Origin: Aplidium turbinatum
Lineage: Eukaryota; Chordata; Ascidiacea; Aplousobranchia; Polyclinidae
DNA length: 64,000 nucleotides
Assembly: GCA_918807975.1 (NCBI GenBank)
Contig: OU964928.1
Coordinates: 17,535,323-17,599,322, forward strand
Direction of reading: 5' to 3'
The position numbers and the translations under genes are program-made. Positions 34,401 to 45,400 of the stretch are shown in pieces. How positions within the stretch are numbered: the first letter of the stretch is position 1; every line of letters starts with the position of its first letter. The notes beneath the pieces are model-generated. The model did no database searches. It worked only from the letters and a program-made list of their open reading frames with translations, and was not told the DNA's origin.

Positions 34401-37400
34401 TCTACCAAAGCTTTAATAGCAAAGTAAAACAAAAAATTGTATTATTATAAACTATGTATTAGGTTTGTGTTATACTTGATGTTACTGTGGCAACTATTTG
34501 ATGTTTGTATATATATCATATGTTATTAAACGTCCATGTTTTTAGGGCCGAGGACGAAAATCGTATGCTTACACACATAGTGTTGAAGTGAATCACCATG
34601 TCTTTCTCAATCTTTATTCCTTGAAGTTTTACTGCCTCCCGGATAATTATCAGATCATTGATTCATCACTAGAAGATATTACCGTATGCTAATTTGACAA
34701 TTTGATTTTTTTTGTATCAAATAATAACATTCATTTTTTTAGTTTTGTGACATGCAATTTTATGTATTTGTCTCTGTATTTTTTCTTGTTGTGTTTTAGC
34801 CTTTTGTGCTGTGAGATAATATCATGATTTAGTGGAACCAGATGCTCTAAATGGATTTGTTTTGCATTCCATCAGTACGTCCTCAATCCTACGTTCACGA
34901 AACAGCTGATTGCACAGTTTGCTATAGAATCAAAACTGTCTCGAGCATATGATGGGACAACATATCTTCCTGGAATAGTCGGCCTGAACAATATCAAAGC
35001 CAATGATTACTGTAACGTCGTGCTGCAGGTGAGGTATATTCACGATTCGGAAAACGACGTCTTTTTTTTAATTCCTCGAACAAGCATAGGCCTAATTATA
35101 TCTCCTTGATTTGGTGGCAAATAAAATCGATGGTACACTTTGTACAGGGACTTACCAATGTGGAACATTAAGAACGTTTCAAAGTAGGCTACAAATTTAT
35201 TGTCTTGTCTAGATTTAAAAATGTGCTCCCGCGATGGTGGCTGATAGACGGACCAGGGTCGCGGACAGTGTTCTGCTGCATGCATACTTGTTGCGTTTCA
35301 AGTTTCTTAGACGTTACCAGAAATAGTAGAGATTTTGCTGTTAGCAGCTGCACTGGTGAACTGCTTTGCAATTTTGCATCAAATAAATGTTTTATTTCAA
35401 GGCGCTGTCTCACGTCCCCCCACTGCGCAACTACTTTCTACGCGAAGAGAACTATTCTCACTTAAAACGACCGCCCGGTGACATCATGGTGCTTTTATCA
35501 CAAAGGTTTGTGACGTACGATTTTTTGCATTTTGATGCAGGATATTTCTATTAAAATTTTCTCGATTGGCAGATATACAGGACATAGCTTTAAACGCTAC
35601 GTACTTAAGCATTTTACTAAGCACAGCATACAACAACGTTGTCATTATCGTGTTTAGATTCGGAGAATTGATACGAAAACTCTGGAATCCCCGTAATTTC
35701 AAGGTACGCTGTTTTAAAATTTTGTTGCACTAGCGGTTTTTTCTCCTTGCCTAAGATATGTTGTTTCTTGGTTAAATATTTCACTGTCAATGAAAGGTAA
35801 CTTTTAGCGGATACTGTTAACTTGCTCTTGTAGCACAATAATTTAAACACTCCTGTAGCAGTGTAGCAGCTCAAAATTGATATTTTTGATAATCAGTTTA
35901 TTGCTTGTGTTTTTTTCCAAACACCTTCCTATTTTATGATAATTATGTTGAATGAGGTCTATCACCGTGAACTACATTAGCCATTTTTATGTACTTTTTT
36001 TACTTTCACACATGAAATACTTTAAGTTTTGTAGATTTTATCGAGATCCGCCACACAGAGTTGATTATATTTCCCTTGCACCAGGCTCATGTTTCACCTC
36101 ACGAGATGCTGCAGAGTATCGTGCTGTGCTCAAGGAAGCGATTTCAAATCACGAAACAGGGGGATCCTCACGACTTGCTAGGGTGGTTTCTAAACTCGCT
36201 TCATATCTCTCTGAATGGGACAAAGAAGATGAACAGCAGTAAGTTTGTAGGGGACCAGTTATCACAATAACTTCTTTTTTTTTTTGAAAAATCTGCATCG
36301 GTTGTCGTATTTATTTTTTTGTGGTAAGGTTGCTTGTAGTGCCAGAAGCGTCGCGCGCTTTAAATTAATCAATCGCAATGTTGGCAAGGCGTATATATAA
36401 CATTTTTTTTCTATTCAGGCATCGTGACGAAGACTTTTCAAGGAGAAATGAAGATATTTTCGAGAAAAATCCCGAATCCCGAGTTGGTGAGTATTGACGG
36501 ATCATTTGTGTTCACAACTATTGAAACCCTGACGCGTATTGTGTTCATTCAAGCAAATATACTGTAAACTTATGTTTCATTTTTATCAAATTTCTGTCCC
36601 TTAGAATTTGTTTGCGTTCTTCTGACTGACCGCGCAATGAGCGCGGTAATATCTTAATCATTCTTCTTTTATGTTTAATTTGTTACCTTTTGTTGAATTG
36701 AAATTACCTTTTTCTTTGGCTGCTTAGTGCTTGATTGGAAGGCCCTCTAGGTCACTTCGCAGCCTACCGTTGCAGTATCCACACATTCTACGTGATCGTT
36801 TATTTTATATGACTTTGCTTTTTGAATGTGTGTTATTTATACTTGCAACAAAATAAACATCAATCTAATCTATTAGTAAACCTTAATTTCAATACGAAAT
36901 TTCATTGCATAAGCATTAAAGCAATAATCAACTTACCTATTGTGGTGTATTCACAGTCCGATGAACAAAAAAAGAAGCTGCTTGAAACGGAGGCATACCA
37001 AGAGAAGATGGTGAGGTCACCTTTTCTCTATCTGACTTTAGACCTTCCCTCTGCACCTCTCTATAAAGATGAAATGGAACATAATATCATTCCGCAAATT
37101 CCCTTGAGTATTCTTCTTGCCAAGTTCAATGGAATGACAGAAAAGGCAAGTAGTCTTGTGAAAGCCTATGAAACTTTTTTGGTGCAGTTTGGTTTTTTTT
37201 TTCTGTCAATGATAGTCGGTGTAATCAATACAAAACCCTAAAGTCCTGAAATAATAGAAGCTACAGAGTGTTCAAAAATAAGACAAAAGTGGAATTGCTG
37301 TCGTTGATGCGTACACGAACACTGCTGAATTCCACTTGGATGTAGTTTGCTTAGAAGTTTTTTTTTATCGATACAGGAATACAAAGGAAAACGTGACTCT

Positions 37401-39044
37401 ACAATGAAGCGATTTGAAATCACGCGATTACCACCTTATCTCATCTTCTACATTAAGCGCTTTACCAAGAATCTGTTCTTCACTGAGAAGAATCCGACCA
37501 TTGTCAATTTTCCCGTCAAGTAAGTAATTATCACAAACGGCGTCTTAAATTGTTCGAGAAATTAACTACCCAGGCATCAAATCAATTGTTTAGCTATCTG
37601 GGTAATTGTCAATTTCTGCGTTAGAAACATCGATTTGGAAGAACTTATCGCTGCTGACGCCGAAGTGCCAAACACGTGCTATGACTTGGTGGCTAACATT
37701 GTGCATGACGGCGACCCGAACGAAGGGAAAGGTTCCTACAGAGTTCACATCTTGCACCAGGTGAATCCACCATACTTTGTATTGTTGTAGGTTTGGATTA
37801 CTGTTGTAAATACCATTGTGGGTCGAGATCCCCCAGATTAAATTAATCAGTTTTTTTGTTGTTGCTTGCTCTCATTTGCTTACATTGTTTTATAATATTA
37901 CAACATTTGAAACTTATTATTAACTTGTTCTGCAGTAATTTTGATCTAAAGCTCTGGATAGGAAAAAACCACCTTCATGTTGACTATGCAATTAGTTCCA
38001 CGAGCCAGTGCCGGTCTTGGGGTATTTCGGGCCCTGTGCGGAATATGCTTTGCGGGTCCCAATGGCAATGATCCAATTCAGTAGCGTAGACTAGGTATTT
38101 TGAAAGAGGAGGGGTGTGGTTTGACAGTCGGCGGGTGAAACCAAGTGGCGGGGGTTTGGGGGGCCCCCAAAAAATTTTGAAAAATTACTTCGAATTTGGG
38201 GCATTCTGAGAGCATGTTCAACAAATATTTGGGTATAAATATTACTGTAAAATGTTGCTGTCCGGTGGCATATCAAAAGGATAAAATCATATGCTTTCAT
38301 AAGCATTTTTCGGAAATAAAGCTATGTCTCTATGTTGAGTCTGGATGCAACCTATTTCGTTCCTTGAAAAATTCGTACCCCGATTTCGTACTCTAAAATC
38401 GGAGTAACAAAATCAAATTTCGACCTATTTCGTCCCCTGAAAAGATCGAGAGAAATTTTGAAATGTTTGCGGCAATTCCGATCAGCGACTTCGGCTCTGT
38501 TGTTTTTTTCTCGATCTTTTCAGGGTACGAAATGTTTAGGGGACAAAATAGGTTGCACCCGTTGAGTCTCTATGCTTTCATCATCATCATCATCAGCTTT
38601 CTTGTTGCTAATTCCTTTGTTGAATTTTTCTATTGGAAATGACAAAATTACTTCATTTTCTGAGTAAATTGCGGGCCCCCTAATTTGCGGGCCCTGTGCG
38701 ATCGCACGGTTTGCACACCCCAAAGACCGGCACTGCCACGAGCATACATAAAGTTTTTATTGGTTAGTTAATAGTTATCCCACCAGTTTGGGATGCTAAC
38801 TTATTCAAGCATCTGTAACTTAACCGCTCTTTCTATTTGCTGTCATATCAGTTAATTGAAATACTTATATGTCATGAATATATCTCAGGGATCGAATCTA
38901 TGGTATGAAATGCAAGATCTGCATGTATCGGATGTACTTCCCCAGATGATCACTCTATCTGAAGCGTACATTCAGATATGGGCTTTAAAAACCGACAAGC
39001 CAAAGAGTGAAGGAAATGGGCGCGTCACCTCCATGGAAACTTAA
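28446..39044 (+). CDS. USP39: USP39 / Sad1 homologue (U4/U6.U5 tri-snRNP-associated protein), spliced
   Basis: USP39 is a nuclear splicing factor needed for tri-snRNP assembly. It has a UBP zinc finger followed by a catalytically dead USP fold. Exons: 28446-28612, 33431-33524, 34546-34683, 34876-35028, 35402-35505, 35658-35703, 36085-36238, 36419-36486, 36957-37145, 37377-37519, 37625-37760, 38889-39044. All phases join, giving about 515 residues (human 565). The ZnF part runs from CPYLDTINRSLLDFDFEKLC through ACLVCGKYFQ. The USP part has GLNNIKANDYCNVVLQ, where the usual catalytic Cys is Asp, RLPPYLIFYIKRFTKN, and GSNLWYEMQDL, where the catalytic His is Leu. The exon with the start codon is not found; it must lie upstream of the 3.8-kb transposon. 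AATAAA at 39625 may be its poly(A) signal. Confidence 0.96.
28613..30252. other. USP39 intron sequence, no gene
   Basis: Part of the 4.8-kb first mapped intron. It contains a stretch at 29200-29350 shared with 57340-57480, a GT/GC run at 29747, and a perfect 10-bp hairpin gggggctgtc/gacagccccc at 29996-30025. No coding sequence recognised. Confidence 0.5.
29996..30025. repeat. 10-bp perfect hairpin
   Basis: GGGGGCTGTC and its exact inverse are separated by about ten bases. It is GC-rich in an AT-rich intron, so it should fold stably in RNA. Function unknown. Confidence 0.5.
30253..30711 (-). CDS. possible uncharacterised nested gene, 152 codons
   Basis: This single open frame on the minus strand lies inside a USP39 intron. 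It starts at the first ATG after an in-frame stop and is followed 100 bp downstream by AATAAA (minus strand, about 30152). The product is basic at the start (NVMWQKSDCALAISARLFNV, KKCLKRKVVLLLVK), has a proline-lysine linker (GKPPPPKKKEM) and ends acidic (SDCDDAIEFQ). I recognise no domain. It could be the last exon of a larger gene or a chance frame. Its length in AT-rich intron DNA and the poly(A) signal favour a real transcript. Confidence 0.4.
   Translation of the reverse strand: MRKLPSSPNVMWQKSDCALAISARLFNVVKIDFKITHNNAKKCLKRKVVLLLVKSSPKSIKIKCSLQVLEFDDLNGGQLGKPPPPKKKEMRLSGRTSSNKPRQSDEKARCSSAFAGNEAEWETPVVGFYQAVCETTRSEANGSDCDDAIEFQ
31075..31797. mobile_element. possible piggyBac-like non-autonomous element nested in the 30883-32807 element
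   Basis: Ends CCCTATATGGACA and its exact inverse TGTCCATATAGGG bound a unit with several copies of aacgtagcaaatctgttacg-like motifs. TTAA precedes the left end, as for piggyBac, but the right flank is ATGT, so the target duplication is not confirmed. Confidence 0.5.
31897..32208 (-). repeat. tRNA-derived SINE (family 1), full length
   Basis: The minus strand opens with GCCCGATAGCTCAATTGGTT (A box) and GGTTCAACTCTC (B box). The shared body follows, ending in a (CAAT)n tail. The copy at 60433-60748 is near-identical. Confidence 0.88.
33711..33754 (-). ncRNA. type I hammerhead ribozyme motif, copy 1
   Basis: On the minus strand: AATTC, CTGATGA, stem II GACAC/GTGTC with loop ACGTAC, GAAA, self-complementary ACGT as stem III, UU as the cleavage site, then GAGTT pairing back to AATTC as stem I. 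The core boxes are canonical, with one extra G before stem II. The tiny palindromic stem III suggests activity as a dimer. Confidence 0.75.
34257..34300 (+). ncRNA. type I hammerhead ribozyme motif, copy 2
   Basis: Same motif as at 33711-33754 but on the plus strand, in the opposite arm of the element. CTGATGA is at 34262-34268, followed by stem II, GAAA, ACGT and UU, then GAGTT at 34296-34300 pairing with AATTC. Confidence 0.75.
37146..37147 (+). other. USP39: GC donor of a GC-AG intron in USP39
   Basis: The exon 36957-37145 must end at ...ACAGAAAAG to join GAATACAAAGG at 37377, giving NGMTEK-EYKGK as in the family. The intron then starts GCAAGT, a GC donor with an otherwise perfect consensus. 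No GT donor nearby keeps the conserved protein. Confidence 0.9.
38006..38735. mobile_element. hAT-like element CAGTGCCGGTCTT, copy 1 (last USP39 intron)
   Basis: Ends are CAGTGCCGGTCTTGGGGT and the inverse of CAGTGCCGGTCTTTGGGG, flanked by the exact 8-bp duplication CCACGAGC (37998-38005, 38736-38743). GC-rich subterminal gggccc blocks are present. It carries a smaller GGATGCAACC element (38343-38560) and a (CAT)n tract. The copy at 58255-58956 is inverted. Confidence 0.9.
38343..38560. mobile_element. GGATGCAACC element nested in the hAT-like element
   Basis: GGATGCAACC...GGTTGCACCC ends with the 9-bp direct repeat GTTGAGTCT on both sides (38334-38342, 38561-38569). The inside has aagatcgagagaaa, cgatcagcgacttcgg and gaaatgtttgcgg, shared with 19204-19997. 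Confidence 0.75.
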
Positions 39045-39970
39045 ACGTCAGTAGAAAGTCGCTGGACAACTTGCTAGACTGGGTGGAGCACTATGCAGGC
39101 AGCACATAAACCACTTTCAATTCTACCGTTGAATTGTATCAATGTTTATTGAAATGTTAGGCCATGAGAAAAGTTAGCATGCTTTAACTCTACATGTACT
39201 GTATGACGTGTTAGCGTTTTTGTGGTCACCGTCACTTTGACATAAAACGTGACTCAAGGTAAGTTTGGGTGTGTTTGGTGACGCATTGACTTCCGCACTT
39301 TTATGTCTGTTGTTCGATTCTATCAAACGGCGGGTAGTCAATTAACTTACTAGGATTGCTAGATCAATTAACATGAACTTGTCTTAAACTCACGTTGGTT
39401 TGTGCTCACTACGGCAAACATGCCAATAAATTTTTTTTATATCCATACATTTGTTTTCAGTAGGCTATAGAAAAGATTGCTTAGAAATCCCTTAGTTTAG
39501 CCTACACTTTCCTGCTGAGAATTACTTTTTAGGAGAAGCGCTATGATTTCGTCTTATTTAGCCTACATATAAAGGTCGATAATTCTGTATGTTAACAAGG
39601 TAAAAGAACTTGATTTGTGATTTAAATAAAGTTTGAAGTAGCCTTGCCAAATCCATAATCCAGACAAATGACGGTAGAACAATAACCTAACGTCCTAAAG
39701 TGTAGCGAGCGCACAGGGGCGTAGCTAAGACAAAATTTCAGGGAGAGCAAATAAGTACAGTATTTATTGCACTTGTCCGCTATGATGTTGTAACAGAGGG
39801 TATGTGTGTTTGACATATTTAGGGCAATTTCCGCTCCTGCGACAGCATAAGGTTGCTTCATTGGCGCAGTAAGAACACTTTGGCCCGCGAAAAAACTAGT
39901 TCCGCTCGAGTAGGCCTACATCGCATTGTGTTAATGTAGGGCCTTGTAGGCTAATGATTTAGGCATTTTG

Positions 39971-40270
39971 TCGACAGCAGTGGCCGAGTGGTTAGCGTGT
40001 TGGGCCCGCAGTCGAGAGCCTGCATGTTCGACTCCAGCCACCCGTACTTGCTGTTGTTTCTCTGGGCAAGAAACTTTACGATAATTGCCTCTACCCAGTG
40101 ATCGATTTCGAGTAACGGGTACAGTAGTACCAAATTTAAGTCATAAGTAGAGTAGACAACCGGAAACAGTCATTGCCGTCGGCTGCAACGTGGGTCAGGT
40201 GTACGTCGGAAGGCGTACACCAATGCATAGCGCTCAAGTCCGCTTTCCCACAATGCAGGGTATAGATATG
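39971..40270 (+). repeat. tRNA-derived SINE (family 3)
   Basis: The head is tRNA-like: AGTGGCCGAGTGGTTAGCGTG (A box) and ATGTTCGACTCC (B box) 40 bp later. A gggcaagaaactttacgataattgcctc segment follows, of the type found in many animal SINE bodies. Confidence 0.7.
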
Positions 40271-40756
40271 AAGAAAAAAAAACTAATGTTGATACATATA
40301 TGGCAACTTTTGTGCTATGGTGCGTTGGTTCCGTGGTAGGTAGGCTAATCAGGCTAGTTTCATTTCTTTTAATTTTTGTTTCTTACCAGTTAATTCTGTG
40401 ATCTTTGAGCTTGTGCGAACAGAAAAATACCTTTTCATCTTCAATATCTTTGAAAGCTCTGCGATGTTCTTCAACCCGGAAATTAGGCCTATGCTACATT
40501 CAGTCTAGCCAACTGTGGCATAATTTGCACAAATGACAATCACTGCAAAGAATTTATTCCACGTAGAACGTAACCACTTTCATATTTTCGGTCACTGAAG
40601 TTATGTAGTCTATGTTTCACTTTTTCTCTTGCCTTTAATCACACTTTAGTGTATAACATTGGAAATTTTATTTCGTAAGCTTGGTCTACCACATCATTCG
40701 CTCCGAAAATACGCATTATCGTGGTGCGCGAAACGTTAGTGATGCAATAACACAAC

Positions 40757-42285
40757 TCATGTTTCTGCTTTACTTGCGCATTCATCAGAAGAACGTTGTC
40801 AGCTACTGTAAGAAAAGATTATAATCCTTATTAACATCCAAACCTTTTGGTAAGTTATTCTGAACACTCATAAAAAGGAAATTTATCTATGAGAAATCAA
40901 TCATGCAAAATTGTTAGTATTTCAAACCTTTGAATCTGTAAACTTCACCTGTCTTGCTGTCTATAAACCATTGTGCTAGAAGTTCTTCTCACAATGCGGA
41001 ACTCGAGCGGCACATCTGTGGAATGAAAATTTCGTGCTCAATACGATGCATGTGAAAGAAAACGAAGAAAGTGTTGCTGAATATAGTTTGAGATTCATCA
41101 AAGGAGTGTCATGCAAGAATATTGTTTGTCTGTTTTTAGCTTTCACGTGACAATCTTCAAGAAAAATGATGCCAGGCTTTCCATGCAAGTCTCACTGTCG
41201 ATTGCAATTCTCTAGAACCTTAATGTTTTCTTCAAATTTTGGAAATAAAGTTCCTATCTTGCAACACTAAGATTAATTTAAAGCTTTTCAATTCCAGGGG
41301 TGTACGGGACCTGGATCTTACTTTTTTGAATCACTATTTAACCGGTTCCAGTCTTTCAATCTGAAACCCTATTTGACCGGTTCCAGTCTTTCAATCTGAA
41401 ACCCTATTTGACCGGCTCCGGTCTTAAAAATATATCTTTTGTAAAGCTTATCTTGCCTAAAAAATCACTACCGTACGGACAGTAGGCTACTACCGTCGGA
41501 ACTTCCAGTCATTTAGTTGGGGGCAACCCTAGATATATTGCACCAACGCGAAAAACACAAACTGGAGGTGAAAAACACCGAACCAAGTGAAAACACAAAG
41601 TCAGTAGGCATTGAGAAAAAGGTAAATTGTCGCTCAAGCGTGACAATGTATTGCAATGATGACATCACAATCTATGTTGACAATAGCGGGTCAATAATTT
41701 CGTGAACAACTCCAGTAATGTAGGCTAGGCTATATGATGCCAGTCATATAGTGTTTCAGATTAAAAGATTTTCAATTAAAAGTGTTTCAGATTAAATTAC
41801 AAAATCAAAAATTTGAAATACTAACGATTTTGCATGATTGACTCCTCATAGAGAAAGTTCCAATAAAACTATTCAAAATTTTACATTCCCATACTTTTTT
41901 GCTTGCATTGTGCAGCAATAAATGTCCTTTTTATGAGTTTTCAGAATAACTTACCAAAAGGTTTGGATGTTACTCAGGATTATTATCTTTTCTTACTGTA
42001 GCTGCAGTTCAGTTCATTTATTTGTCACAAACACAAACATGAAAAGAATACAAAGTATACAATAATCGGTTGTGTGTCATATGACGAGGAGACTGCGAAA
42101 AGACCAAACGGTCATCTAGTCAGCAGCCACCGCAAGCTTGGTGATGTAGGCCTAAATAACATATATACAGTAAATACACAAACACACATACAAAAAAAAA
42201 TCAAGCATTTGGTGATACAGATACACATGTTTTCATTATGCAGCGTTCTTCTGATGAATGCGCAAGTAAAGCAGAAAAATATGAT
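40757..42285. repeat. fold-back (inverted-repeat) element, ~1.5 kb
   Basis: The left arm (about 40757-40960) is inverted as the right arm (about 41800-42285), e.g. gcgcattcatcagaagaacg, ccaaaccttttggtaagtta and tttcaaa...gattgatt. The right arm carries an extra 230 bp at 42010-42239. The middle contains two tandem 45-bp units (41330-41419) resembling the 15174 family terminus. No coding function. Confidence 0.65.
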
Positions 42286-42439
42286 GTACCGATTGTATTT
42301 GTTTGTTTGTCAGAACAGACCCCCGACCTTTCTAGCTCGTTTCGCTCGTCGCTCCTTCTTCTTACCTTTCCTAGTAAATGTCCCCACCAATTTTAGAGAG
42401 TGATCGGTGTCCATGCCGCCTTGCCTATATTCGATTCCA

Positions 42440-42474
42440 GGGGGACGATATCGCCCACTTTGAGAACCACTGGT
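42440..42474. mobile_element. solo hAT-type terminus
   Basis: CCACTTTGAGAACCACTG is the inverse of the classical hAT end CAGTGGTTCTCAAAGTGG. I found no matching opposite end. It lies just downstream of the stop codon of the FAR1/PHD gene. Confidence 0.4.
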
Positions 42475-42483
42475 CTAAATTGT

Positions 42484-45400
42484 CTAACTTTGTACTGAAG
42501 CATAGCAAGACCTACAAAACCAAGTTTTTGCTTTTGGAGCTCTTCTCAAGCCCCCACATGAAAGATGCATACAGGACAGACAACTGTCACAGCATATCTG
42601 GTCGCCGTTGAGTTCCGTCTTGCAAGCATCACAAAGCCAGGCCATTTTCTGCACATTACGCATTACAGAAGCGACGGCATTCCACCCTTTAGCAGTGAAG
42701 TATTTTGAAATGCGTGTTAGGCTTATTGTGCTGTGTCGACAAGCATGAACAACTTCATGGGGTTTGCAAATGTCAGCTTTTGTCAAAAGCTGACCGGAGT
42801 GCAGACACGCATGTATTGCCTCCTCGCTGACGAACCACGAAAGCATACCTGAAAGTAACACATAACTTACATTAACAACAACGAAAACTATTAATACTAC
42901 AAAAAGTGCTCAATGCTAAGCAAAAAGGCAAAGCAAAGCGAATTAAATCAAATATAGTTATTACTATCTGAAGCCTTTACAAATTGTTTCACCTTACGGA
43001 TCATCAGAAGGTCTTATTCAAATAGAATCTTCTATTTGATTCAACAACAATAGAATCTTCTAATAAGATTCAACAATGATTCTATTTGAATAAGATTTCT
43101 ACTAATGATTCTATTTGAATAAGACCTTCTGATGATCCCTTAGGTGAAACAATTTGTAAAGGCTTCAGATAGTAATAACTATACTTGATTTAACTTACAT
43201 TAACAATGCCTTGTAAAACTATGTTATAATACTTTTGTGTCTCTGCTGCGTGTGTAAGTCCGCGATTGAACTTGCAGCAGCGTTATATTTTGGTATAATG
43301 TTTGAGGTTACCAAAACGTGGCACTTGAATTGGTGTATAGAAATGGATTACATACATTTATCTTTATCTTGAGGAAACTTTCTATGAAACGGCAAGGGCC
43401 TTTGGCCGGCTGTTGTCTTGCGTCTTTTAGGCAAGCCGATTACTGTAACCAAGCGCCCTTTGGGTCGGCCTTTCCGTTTCAACATTGGAGGCAGTTTCAC
43501 TCCAGAGAACTGTAACACAAAATATATGTTTATGTATGACAAATGATATAACATTTGCGCGGGGGGTTTGCTGTCTAAATTGTACAGTATAGTATACAAC
43601 AGTAAAGTTCAAAAATCTTTTGAATGATTTAGGTAAAACCAGGAAGTGCGAATAGTAGCTTTTTAAGTTCAAAAATCTTTTGAATGATTTAGGTAAAACC
43701 AGGAAGTGCGAATAGTAGCTTATGATATTTTAATATTAAGCTACTGCAGAATGAGAATTGCTGGCTGACTACATCTTGGTAAAATTAGAATCAATCATTC
43801 AGTAAGCATGACAATGTACTAGTTTATACCACTTATGGTAGCCTACTTACCGCAGACTCATAATTGCTATCTGACGGAGTTACTTCTGATCCAACATCAT
43901 CAGAATTCTGTGTAAATATGCAAAATTAGTCCAATTATTGCAGAATAATAATAGTATAGGAATATTATTCAGTAGACGCGATAATGTACTAGTTTATACC
44001 CTACTTACCGCAGACTCATAATCTCTAGCTGACAGAGTTACTTCTGATCCAACATCATCAGAATTCTGTGTAAACATGCAAAATTAGTTAATTATTGCAG
44101 AATGCTTTTGGTAAAATCTGTTGCCATTCAGTAAGCACGATACTAGTTTATACTACCTACTTAATAGCCTACTAAATCGGGTCTGCTACTATTCGGTGAG
44201 TCCGATTCGGTGAGTCCGATTCGGTGAGTCTGATTCGGTGAGTTCCTAACCTCTAACCCCTAACCCTAAAACGGCAATGATAATTAGGCTACGGTACCCG
44301 ATAATTAAAAAAAAAAATTTGAAAAAATCCCCCGTTAAGGGATCGGACTCACCGAATCAGACTCACCGAATCGGACTCACCGAAACGGGCCATTCCGACT
44401 AAATCAGTAGCATTCGGCTGCGTAGCCGTGTGGTGAGAGCCCTGTAACGGCAATCGAAAGGGCACTGGTTCGACACCGCTCAAGAGCATGCGGCTGTGTC
44501 TTTGGCAGGACACTTAACGGTATGCCTGAAGGAGTGAAGGTGGACACGAAGATTGGCTTCCTTGCTTTCCCGTCCACTTAATCTAAATCTTCAACCACCA
44601 GGTATAAGCCTGGATACGACAAACAAACAGTAGCATTCAGTAAGTACGATAACATACTACTTACTAGAGAATGAGTATACGTCGTAGCAAATTGAGGTGA
44701 ATGATCAGCACGTTGAGAACTGTCAATGTTTGCTGGCTCGGCCTCAGAAACCTGCAACAAATTAATAATGTTATGGTTTTTATAAATTGTCGCTGTACAA
44801 ATGCTAAGGTGTTTTATAAGAATTGCTGGCTGACTATATCTTGGTAAAATTAACATCATTCAGTAAGCGCGATAATGTACTAGTTTATACAACTTGTGGT
44901 AGCCTACTTACCGCAGACTCATAATTGCTACCTGACGGAGTTACTTCTGATTCAACATCATCAGAATTCTGTGTAAACATGCAAAATTAGTCAATCATTG
45001 AAGAATGCTTTTGGTAAAATTAATATTAATCAATAGACACGATGATGTACTAGTTTATAAAACTTATGGTAGCCTACTTACCAGTTACCACAGACTGATA
45101 ATTGCTGGTTGACGGAGTTACTTCTGATTCAACATCATCAGAATTATGTGTAAATATGCAAAATTAGTCCAATTATTACAGAATAATAATGGTAAAATCA
45201 ATATTATTCAGTAGACGCGATAATGTACTACTACTAGTTTATACCACTTATGGTAGCCTACTTACCACAGACTGATAATTGCTAGCTGACAGAGTTACTT
45301 CTGATCCAACATCATCAGAATTCTGTGTTAACATGCAAAACTAGTCAATTAATGCAGAATGCTTTTGGTAAAATCTGTTGTCATTTAGTAAGCACGATAA

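Larger units (their letters stand above)
33634..34412 (-). mobile_element. short Penelope-like element with inverted arms, in USP39 intron
   Basis: The minus frame at 34217-33933 encodes the Penelope C-terminus (SAIKEHIASCETCTDN, FKIISRGRSDFQTKIMEALI, NNPSLNRQLFACGLSFLL). It is bounded by inverted arms of about 120 bp (33634-33760, 34255-34376), each containing a hammerhead motif. The direct repeat TTAATAGCAAAGT at 33621-33633 and 34413-34425 marks the insertion. Most of the reverse transcriptase is absent. Inverted or partial terminal repeats with hammerheads are typical of this group. Confidence 0.85.

Noticed and set aside
42947-43189. A spliced-leader RNA gene
   Set aside because: The 16-mers are not followed by GT, there is no Sm-site or snRNA-like downstream structure, and the copies are arranged as a palindrome.
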